From the NCBI GenBank assembly GCA_029243145.1, contig JAQWSQ010000025.1, positions 1 to 59,833 on the forward strand: 59,833 nt of DNA. Reading direction: 5' to 3'. This stretch comes from Planctomycetaceae bacterium (GTDB lineage: Bacteria > Planctomycetota > Planctomycetia > Planctomycetales > Planctomycetaceae). This document shows positions 53,418 to 59,833 of the stretch, one piece after another (position 1 is the first letter of the stretch; the number at the start of each line of letters is the position of its first letter). Below the pieces are notes generated by a model. It was given only the letters and a program-made list of their open reading frames with translations. It searched no databases and was not told the DNA's origin. The position numbers and the translations under genes are program-made.

Positions 53418-54827
53418 ATGATGAACATTCCCGACGAATTGAAAACCACACTCGAAGCTCACAACCAAACTCATTTGATCCAGTGGTGGTACGAACTCCA
53501 TGATTCGCAGCGAGTTTCGCTGCTTGATCAGTTGGAATCGATTGATTGGAATGAAATCAATCACCTGCTCCATGACGTCGAAGCCGATGATGCGTCTCAA
53601 CAAATTGAGCGTGCCAAAACAGCGACCCCTCCCGAAACACTCGTCGGCCTGAATGATCAAATTTGGTCGGAGGAAAATCGAGCCGACCTTCGAAAGCGTG
53701 GCGAAACGCTGCTCAGAAACGGAAAAGTGGGTGCGATTGTCGTCGCGGGTGGACAGGGAAGTCGGCTGGGATTCGAACACGCCAAAGGACTTTTTCCCAT
53801 CGGGCCGATTTCTAATGCCACTTTGTTCGATTTTCTGTGCGGGCAAATTGCCGCATTGACGAAACGCTATCAGGTCGATATTCCCTATTACATCATGACC
53901 AGCGATGCGACCCACGATGAGGTCACTGAGGCCTTTCGAGGGCATGATTGGTTTGGCTTGAGTCCGAATCAGGTGATGTTCTTTAAACAGGGACACATGC
54001 CGGCCGTTGATGCGGAGAGTGGAAAGTTGCTGCTAGCAGCGAAAGACTCACTCGCACTCAGCCCGGACGGTCATGGCGGTATGGTGGCTGCGCTGGACAA
54101 ACAAGGCGTGCTTCGTGATATAGAAGCCCGTGGCCTGGAAGTGGTCTATTACCATCAAGTTGACAACCCGTGTGTCAAAATGTGCGATCCCGAATTTCTC
54201 GGCTTACATCGTCAGATGGATTCTGAAATGTCCACAAAAGTTGTGCGCAAGGTGACGCCCGAAGAAAAAATGGGACTACTCGTCGATATCGACGGTAAGA
54301 CTCAAATCATTGAATATTCTGACTTCCCGGAAGATCTGGCGGCAGAAACGACAGCGGATGGCCGTCTGAAGTTCTGGGCCGGTAACACCGCATGCCATGC
54401 GTTCTCCTTTCAGTTCTTAAAGTCATTAGCCGCTTCGGCCACCGCGCTCTCTTTCCATAAAGCCTCGAAGAAAGTGTCATACATCGACGAAACGGGAATG
54501 TCACAATCTCCCGAGTCTCCCAATGCCTTCAAGTTTGAGAAATTTATTTTCGACGCACTACCGTCGGCAAAAGTTGCGCTGGTTGTAGAAACCTCCCGAG
54601 AGCGAGAATTCAATCCCGTCAAAAATGCGGAGGGAAGTGATTCTCCGGCTACCTCTCAAGCAGCACTCGAGAGAATCTGGCGGTCATGGTTGATCGCAGC
54701 GGGGATCGAAGTGGGTGAAGACGTGAGGGTTGAAATACAACCCAGTTTTGCTCTGGATGAAGCAGACCTCATCGCTCGCAAAGCAGAAATTGGTCCCCCT
54801 CATGCTGGGAAACTGCTGTTAAAATAA
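53418..54827 (+). CDS. UDP-sugar (UDP-N-acetylhexosamine) pyrophosphorylase family protein
   Basis: A 469-residue cytoplasmic nucleotidyltransferase of the UDPGP family. AIVVAGGQGSRLGFEHAKGL carries the nucleotide-binding LxxGxGTRLG-like loop and the catalytic Lys. HGGMVAALDKQGVLRD is the uridine contact region, and YHQVDNPCVKMCDPEFLG and NTACHAFSFQFLK are later signatures of UAP1-type enzymes. It converts UTP plus GlcNAc-1-P (or another hexose-1-P) to UDP-sugar. Bacteria normally use GlmU; UAP-like proteins in planctomycetes may act in envelope glycan supply. Last gene of the isoprenoid run, 109 bases after CsaA. Confidence 0.85.
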   Translation: MMNIPDELKTTLEAHNQTHLIQWWYELHDSQRVSLLDQLESIDWNEINHLLHDVEADDASQQIERAKTATPPETLVGLNDQIWSEENRADLRKRGETLLRNGKVGAIVVAGGQGSRLGFEHAKGLFPIGPISNATLFDFLCGQIAALTKRYQVDIPYYIMTSDATHDEVTEAFRGHDWFGLSPNQVMFFKQGHMPAVDAESGKLLLAAKDSLALSPDGHGGMVAALDKQGVLRDIEARGLEVVYYHQVDNPCVKMCDPEFLGLHRQMDSEMSTKVVRKVTPEEKMGLLVDIDGKTQIIEYSDFPEDLAAETTADGRLKFWAGNTACHAFSFQFLKSLAASATALSFHKASKKVSYIDETGMSQSPESPNAFKFEKFIFDALPSAKVALVVETSREREFNPVKNAEGSDSPATSQAALERIWRSWLIAAGIEVGEDVRVEIQPSFALDEADLIARKAEIGPPHAGKLLLK

Positions 54828-54864
54828 CATGCAGAAGATGTTTGCAAATTGCGAGAACTTAAAA

Positions 54865-54943
54865 CGAGACGGCTTCAGCCTGGCAAATGCCGCGCAGCCT
54901 CTCCATCTCCCAGAGCGGTACGCGAGGGCATGAAGCCGTCTCG
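54865..54943. other. Long stem-loop with a 13-bp perfect stem
   Basis: CGAGACGGCTTCA (54865-54877) is the exact reverse complement of TGAAGCCGTCTCG (54931-54943). The 53-base loop contains further short pairings (CTCT/AGAG). It lies 37 bases after the pyrophosphorylase stop, between convergent transcription units. It could be a terminator, a repeat or a structured RNA. There is no T-run. Confidence 0.55.
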
Positions 54944-55056
54944 GGGTAATTTGTACATCATGAGGGTGACAACCATGTGTCATACCTATGGGGATTAGGC
55001 TCAATAATATTCAAACATTTTGAGTGAGTCCCCTGCACGATCTTATGAGCAACGGC

Positions 55057-56472
55057 TTATCCGTAGACTCCCAAGGCCACAATCAGAACAGCCAGAACGC
55101 AGAGGCGCCAAGAGATCCGCCTTGATGGTGAACCGTGACCGACACTCACATCACACAGCGTTTGCAGCATCAAGAGTGCAAGGTAGAAGAGTACGATTTG
55201 GCTACTAACAATAATCACTCCCATCAGCGAATACCCGGCAGCCGACTCCACCCCCGCTCCGGCAATTTCAAACGCACCCGCGATCAGTCCCAGACGCGCT
55301 TCGAATCCCATCAGTCCGGGAACTCCCACCCAACCGAACATCGAGACCAAAATTACTAATGCAGGGAGTGGGTGAGTCCACAGGAATCCCGACAAGTCTT
55401 CTTTTTGCAGGCACGGTTTTCCTAATCGAAGTAGCTCATGAAGTACTCCCATCAGCACAATGTAGGAGAACATGCTGCTAACGAATTCGATCTGAAAAAG
55501 CTCAAGTCCCGATGGAAGCCATAAGCCTAACTCCACAGAGTGAGAGATCAGAAACAGCTCCTGGCCAATCGCCAACCACATCAACGCGGCCGACGCGAGA
55601 AACCAACCACGCAAGCGGAAACTCATGTTATCGACCCAACCTGACTTGAGAGATTCGCGAATCAATGTCGGAACCGCAAATGTTGCTAACAGCATTTGCC
55701 CGCTGGACTCCATTCCGGGAATGCTGGGGAGCGCAATGGCTGGTAGCAATACGCAAGCAGAAACCAGTCCCGTTAATCGCGGAATCCCGTTCAATGACTT
55801 TTCGTCCGAGAACGGCCATTGAAACGGAAAGAAGCCCATTCTCCATGCGGAACCGAATATGAGACACAAGACCCCTGCGCTCAAAGCCATTCCCGAATTT
55901 GAAGGCGATTCGTCATAAACAGCCGCTTCACTTTGATCCGTGTCCAACTCAGATAACGGTCTCCAAGTGTCGAATTGACCCGTTTGCATTTCAGAGGAGA
56001 TCAACAACACCCCCGCGGCAATCATTCCGAAGGTAACAATCGAGCGTAAAATTGCCGAACGACGCTGGTCTGCCGGAAGAGTCAACCAGGTCGTGACGGA
56101 AATTGCTTCTCCAAACAGAAAAAGGAATCTCAAATCTGTCGAGAAACACAGACCGCAAAGAAAAGTGGACGAAAGCAACAAGCCCGTCGGATGAAGAGTC
56201 AAAGTACCATCGTCTTGTTTGACGATGAGAATTGTCAGCAGGAGGTGAAACGCCAAAATCCAGGGAACTAAAGGAAGCGCGAAGGAGCCAGTGGTCTCAG
56301 AGAGAAGTTGATCGGCGTGTAACCACCATGTCCCCAGCGCAAACGTCAAAGCGGTTTGTGTGAGGGATCGAGCGATTTCCGACAGTCGTGATTTTCGAAC
56401 GAATCCCCAGCAGGCAATCCCGGCGAAGAGTGGAACCAGCATGATTAACAAAACAGGGAGAGAGAAAATCAT
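55057..56472 (-). CDS. Divergent NuoN-like membrane protein (complex I antiporter-like)
   Basis: A 471-residue protein with about 13 TM helices. The start at 56472 overlaps the TGA of the preceding gene (ATGA); a much longer upstream frame is unlikely. By eye it matches the proton-conducting subunit fold: LFLFGEAISVTTWLTL corresponds to the TM5 region of NuoN and keeps a Glu. AWRMGFFPFQWPF corresponds to the TM7-loop FKLGxxPFHxW segment, but with Arg in place of the key Lys and Gln in place of His. Third in an L-M-N order. Function is not proven; it may be a modified complex I or ion-translocating module. Confidence 0.62.
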   Translation of the reverse strand: MIFSLPVLLIMLVPLFAGIACWGFVRKSRLSEIARSLTQTALTFALGTWWLHADQLLSETTGSFALPLVPWILAFHLLLTILIVKQDDGTLTLHPTGLLLSSTFLCGLCFSTDLRFLFLFGEAISVTTWLTLPADQRRSAILRSIVTFGMIAAGVLLISSEMQTGQFDTWRPLSELDTDQSEAAVYDESPSNSGMALSAGVLCLIFGSAWRMGFFPFQWPFSDEKSLNGIPRLTGLVSACVLLPAIALPSIPGMESSGQMLLATFAVPTLIRESLKSGWVDNMSFRLRGWFLASAALMWLAIGQELFLISHSVELGLWLPSGLELFQIEFVSSMFSYIVLMGVLHELLRLGKPCLQKEDLSGFLWTHPLPALVILVSMFGWVGVPGLMGFEARLGLIAGAFEIAGAGVESAAGYSLMGVIIVSSQIVLFYLALLMLQTLCDVSVGHGSPSRRISWRLCVLAVLIVALGVYG

Positions 56473-58103
56473 GGTTGCTTCTCCCCTAATGAAAACCCAC
56501 CTGCGGAAACCGGGTATTCGAGCTTTTGCAGATCCCAACGAATGTGAGTCCAGATCACTTGTGGCAGCAACAAGATTAACACCGCAGCAATCAGAACCAC
56601 GCTTGTCTTCAGAAAGCCATTTTGAGGTTCGAGTGTCGTTGAGTGTTCGCCGATTTCCCAAACCGGCAGTTCACCACTCCTTACGGGTACACGAGGTGAA
56701 TTTTGTGCCAGCAGTCGATGAGAGGAAGTAGAGTTTCTGTCGTGATCATCATGGGCATTGTGACCATTGCGCTTCAAAATGATCGCGATGCCCACAATCA
56801 ACGCCGCTCCCACCTCGCGCGAACCCGGCCCCGTGGATTGCCATGTCCCCACAAGTCCCAAGGTCATACCCGAAATCAGCAAGACAGAAGTCGTCCACTG
56901 GCAAAGCCAAAGGGGCGAGAAGCGAGAACTCCTCATATTTTGTGGAACAGAGGCTTTCAAGCCAATCGCCATCAACAAAAGCATTGCGGCTGCCAACGAG
57001 GTTCTGTTGGAACCGCCGAGGGTCAGAACCAACATCGTCGAAAGAAAGAGAAAGCCCTGAGAGTCATCCGGTTTTTCTGATCGAATTCGCGATGTGATTG
57101 CCAACCAGAGGAGACCGACACACCAGGCATAAGTGAGGATTGAAAACATCCGATAGGCAACAAACGGAAACAACTGGCACTCTCTTAAAATCACTGCCGT
57201 CCCGAGTACCGGTCCGTAACACCAAAAGATCAAGCGAGTTACGGGGGCCGTTTCGCTCCACATTTCCCGACTGTCTCTCGTGAATGGAAACGTTCCAAAA
57301 CGCATCACACAGCCGACAATCATGACGTTCAACGCCGGTGAAACAGAACGCATCAAGCGGTCGTATCCCGTCAAATCTTCAAAACGTGCGAGGTCGATAG
57401 CTGCCAGAATTCGAGGAATGTCAAAGAGTTCCGCAGGGTCATTCCCGAGAATCGTGTATCGCATCAATGGTGTCAATGTGCTGAGGATCCCAGCCACAAT
57501 CAAAAAATCACTTAGCAAGAGTTGTCTCATTCGTCGGCTGAGATGTCGACGATGTACGGGGGAGACAAAAGTTGCCAACAGAAAATGAACGGAAAGAGGT
57601 ATCAAAAACAGCGTTACCATTTGCACACGGCGATCGATCGTGAGCAAGAAACAATACATCAACAATTGAAACAGCAACAATCCCATCGCACGACTGAGTG
57701 AGATTGGAGGCGAGACAGGTCGAGTCGCTAGTGTTTGCTGGTCACTCAATAAATATTTTTCCAACCCGATGAGAAATGGGAATGCCGCCGTACAGACTAT
57801 AAGAAGTAGCGAGCAACCATCGACACCAAATCGGTAACCTGAAGTTTCGCTCTGCTGAATGACGAACACATTGATCGATTGAAAACTCTCCGCAGCATCT
57901 AATCGTGTCCGCTGTGGGCCATGTGCAAAATTTGCGATCATCAACAACGCACACAACATCGACAACCCACCGTTGAGCAGTAACGTACGTTGAATAAACC
58001 GCTCACCCCACCATCGTGACATTCCCAGACTGAACAAACCACAAAGAGGGACACAGATTAAGAGCATCGGCATCTGATTGAGAATTGACGTCAGTCCGCT
58101 CAT
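56469..58103 (-). CDS. Divergent NuoM-like membrane protein (complex I antiporter-like)
   Basis: A 544-residue polytopic protein. YRFGVDGCSLLLIVCTAAFP matches the FGVDGLS segment conserved in NuoM, which marks the family. RFGTFPFTRDSREMW sits where NuoM has KxPxxPxHxWLPDAH, but the Lys and His are missing. VTLFLIPLSVHFLL sits where NuoM has FWELMLIP, with the Glu replaced. The C-terminus has a long extra-helical loop with His/Asp (NGHNAHDDHDRN). It is coupled to the NuoN-like gene by a four-base overlap and starts seven bases after the NuoL-like gene. Transport competence is doubtful. Confidence 0.62.
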   Translation of the reverse strand: MSGLTSILNQMPMLLICVPLCGLFSLGMSRWWGERFIQRTLLLNGGLSMLCALLMIANFAHGPQRTRLDAAESFQSINVFVIQQSETSGYRFGVDGCSLLLIVCTAAFPFLIGLEKYLLSDQQTLATRPVSPPISLSRAMGLLLFQLLMYCFLLTIDRRVQMVTLFLIPLSVHFLLATFVSPVHRRHLSRRMRQLLLSDFLIVAGILSTLTPLMRYTILGNDPAELFDIPRILAAIDLARFEDLTGYDRLMRSVSPALNVMIVGCVMRFGTFPFTRDSREMWSETAPVTRLIFWCYGPVLGTAVILRECQLFPFVAYRMFSILTYAWCVGLLWLAITSRIRSEKPDDSQGFLFLSTMLVLTLGGSNRTSLAAAMLLLMAIGLKASVPQNMRSSRFSPLWLCQWTTSVLLISGMTLGLVGTWQSTGPGSREVGAALIVGIAIILKRNGHNAHDDHDRNSTSSHRLLAQNSPRVPVRSGELPVWEIGEHSTTLEPQNGFLKTSVVLIAAVLILLLPQVIWTHIRWDLQKLEYPVSAGGFSLGEKQP

Positions 58104-58110
58104 TACTGGA

Positions 58111-59769
58111 TTACCCTTTCATCCAGAGAAATAGACTGGCGAGTAGCAGGAAACTAATTCCGCCTAAGGTAATTTCCCAGACAAATGGCGCGGGGGACTG
58201 CACAGTTTTTTCTGTGTGAATGAATCGTCGCTCGACGCGACTTCTCCACAGATCGATGAGGCTAGCACACGCAGTCACAACTCCTCTCGGCAGACTTGCT
58301 ATGCCTTTCCAAATGGTAAGGCCGTGGAAATGCGATTCTGCCAAAAGTTGAAAACTTCCCAAACGCTGACGCGAGACGTCTTTCGAACTCGAACGACGTG
58401 CGAGAATACCGGCAATGCCGACTCCCACAACGATACCAACAATTGTTTCCCAGCCCGGCACGATCAGCCACGGTTCACCTTGTTTCACAAGCCAATAGCG
58501 GGTTGTCGCAATCACGAAAACAATCGGGATGATCAATAATCCAGACGCTTTCATCTGTCCCGTGGGATGAATGTCTGCGGGTAACTTCTTCCAGTCAGCC
58601 AATATTTGAAGGAAGAATGGAACCATCAAACCGGCAGAGATGGCTCCAGGGAAAAGCCTTGTCATATTTTCGTTGTTTCCCAAGAGCCCCGAAGACTGGA
58701 CGGCAATGGCCCAGCCAGACATTCCTACCATGATCCACAACCCTGAGAATAAGAGGGCCGCGCGCTGAAAATGAGTACGCTCGTCATCACTATTCCACAG
58801 TCGCCACATGATGACCACCAGCAGATATTGTTCGAGCCCGAGATGATTAAACACCCGATCTTCGGACAAAAACATGCCAAATAATCCCAGCATTAAAAAA
58901 GCCGTCAACAATGCCCGGCGAATTGTTTTTTTCTTAACAAGTCCCCAACTGCAAACCATCGAGACAACAACGGTCAACAGAATCAAAGTTAAGTGAATCG
59001 AGGTGACGTTTGTGATCACAAACAACGGAATCAGTTTGACGAAAACGGCAGCAGCAAAAATCAGGCTCAATGGTTCGAGATCATTTTCGGGTTCACAGTC
59101 GATACGCAAGACCGAGATGGGGTACACCGCAGTCAGCAAGATCAGCGAAAGTGATCCCAGCATTGCCGCAAGAAGCAGATCGGCCTGCTGCGTGGATGTG
59201 AAGTTTTCCCAGTTTTGAAGCGTCTCGGGGATTTCGTGAAACGAGCCAATGCCAAAATCGAAAGAGAATATTCCGACAACGACGAGCAAAAACAAGATTG
59301 CCGTCCAATGACAACCGCGTAAAAGTGCTAACCCTTCCTGAAATCGACTTTTTGACACGAGCAAAGATTGTTGAAGACAGGAACAACCAATGAGTGTGAT
59401 CACCCACAGCCAGACGTCATCACACAATAGAAAGATTATAAGCACTGCGAGAAACCAAAATCTCTCTAAGGTTCGTTGATCTCGCTGACTCTCCAACATC
59501 CACCACCAAATCATCCAAAGCAGTGGTAGTTGGAGAAGAGAGACTCTGAAATGACAACGCACTTGATGAAAGGAATCGAGTGTAAATATTGTCGGACCGT
59601 TCCAGGTCACAGCTTCTCTGAATACCGCCACAGAGAGTAACGTCAGGGTGGCGGTGATTGCGAGAAAACTGAACCTGAAGAATCTCTCATTGTCGGTCAA
59701 AATCGCGACCGACTGTGCAACACAGCTTAATATTAGAAGAAGAATGAGCCAGCCGGTAATTGCATCCAT
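58111..59769 (-). CDS. Divergent NuoL-like membrane protein (complex I antiporter-like)
   Basis: A 552-residue polytopic protein, first visible gene of the trio. The stretch ITLIGCSCLQQSLLVSKS aligns with the FVGWELVGLCSYLLIGFW of NuoL. The TM7 region LGSLSLILLTAVYP and later LSLIFAAAVFVKLIPLFVI align with the KSAxxPLHxWL and HAATMV segments, with most key residues lost. The C-terminal ESHFHGLTIWKGIASLPRG, near DLWRSRVERRFI, resembles the lateral-helix and final-TM region of NuoL. It is shorter than NuoL (about 620). The gene starts 64 bases from the window end, so its upstream neighbour is not visible. Confidence 0.55.
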   Translation of the reverse strand: MDAITGWLILLLILSCVAQSVAILTDNERFFRFSFLAITATLTLLSVAVFREAVTWNGPTIFTLDSFHQVRCHFRVSLLQLPLLWMIWWWMLESQRDQRTLERFWFLAVLIIFLLCDDVWLWVITLIGCSCLQQSLLVSKSRFQEGLALLRGCHWTAILFLLVVVGIFSFDFGIGSFHEIPETLQNWENFTSTQQADLLLAAMLGSLSLILLTAVYPISVLRIDCEPENDLEPLSLIFAAAVFVKLIPLFVITNVTSIHLTLILLTVVVSMVCSWGLVKKKTIRRALLTAFLMLGLFGMFLSEDRVFNHLGLEQYLLVVIMWRLWNSDDERTHFQRAALLFSGLWIMVGMSGWAIAVQSSGLLGNNENMTRLFPGAISAGLMVPFFLQILADWKKLPADIHPTGQMKASGLLIIPIVFVIATTRYWLVKQGEPWLIVPGWETIVGIVVGVGIAGILARRSSSKDVSRQRLGSFQLLAESHFHGLTIWKGIASLPRGVVTACASLIDLWRSRVERRFIHTEKTVQSPAPFVWEITLGGISFLLLASLFLWMKG

Positions 59770-59833
59770 GAAGTTCGGGCCGCGCTGTGGAAGAGGTTCG
59801 ATCCAGTCGAGAGTTTATTGAGATTACGACAAC

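Overview
The window looks like chromosomal DNA of a planctomycete (Planctomycetota), probably of the Gimesia/Rubinisphaera/Rhodopirellula type with moderate GC. The main evidence is a characteristic gene set: DUF1501 and DUF1080 (3-keto-disaccharide hydrolase) proteins, two formylglycine sulfatases, a PEP-CTERM protein, an SGNH-sialidase fusion, a TPR/TPR/ExbB/ExbD/ExbD operon, a planctomycete-style Ser/Thr kinase N-terminus and a triterpene cyclase locus. Most genes are ordinary chromosomal housekeeping or polysaccharide-degradation genes. No tRNA, rRNA, CRISPR array, integrase or intact transposase was seen. All calls are from reading the sequence; no database search was run.

Layout. 0-0.2 kb: 3' end of purQ. 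0.2-0.6 kb: small membrane protein. 0.6-5.2 kb (minus): six-gene operon-like run (two CNNM/CorC-type CBS proteins, a pteridine-reductase-like SDR, a truncated cardiolipin-synthase N-terminus, a K+ channel, an ASCH protein) joined by overlapping stop/start codons. 5.3-6.6 kb (minus): peroxiredoxin plus AhpD-like partner. 6.9-14.0 kb (plus): large TPR protein, second TPR protein, ExbB, two ExbD, a probable energised envelope complex. 14.1-16.8 kb: amidohydrolase, bestrophin-like gene with an in-frame stop, SCP-domain protein. 16.8-18.0 kb: gene-free repeat island A. 18-35 kb: GtrA, CDGSH, esterases, DUF1501, SGNH-sialidase, aldolase, Rieske, DUF1080, glutamate dehydrogenase, HemW-like, 2-hydroxyacid dehydrogenase, FMN reductase, PEP-CTERM protein, sulfatase. 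35-39.5 kb: ATP-grasp-like protein, FAH, RluA, YfgM-like, cold shock protein. 39.7-41.1 kb: two truncated genes meeting tail to tail. 41.3-45 kb: UbiD and UbiA relatives (probably late futalosine-pathway menaquinone genes) separated by repeat island B. 45.3-47.3 kb: CsrA and a second sulfatase. 47.5-54.8 kb (plus): GcvH-like protein, two-cluster ferredoxin, squalene-hopene-cyclase-family protein, a DUF116-prenyl diphosphate synthase fusion, CsaA-like protein and a UDP-sugar pyrophosphorylase. 55-59.8 kb (minus): three divergent NuoL-, NuoM- and NuoN-like membrane proteins.

The most interesting items are: (i) the GcvH-like/ferredoxin/triterpene-cyclase/DUF116-prenyl-synthase cluster, which suggests an isoprenoid pathway tied to lipoyl or Fe-S chemistry; (ii) the L-M-N-ordered complex I-like trio, in which much of the proton-channel signature appears replaced; (iii) a rearrangement scar at about 40.59 kb where two genes are cut at one point; (iv) two gene-free islands 26 kb apart that share the same repeat modules in permuted and inverted order; and (v) several signs of gene decay (bestrophin nonsense codon, cardiolipin-synthase truncation, kinase remnant).
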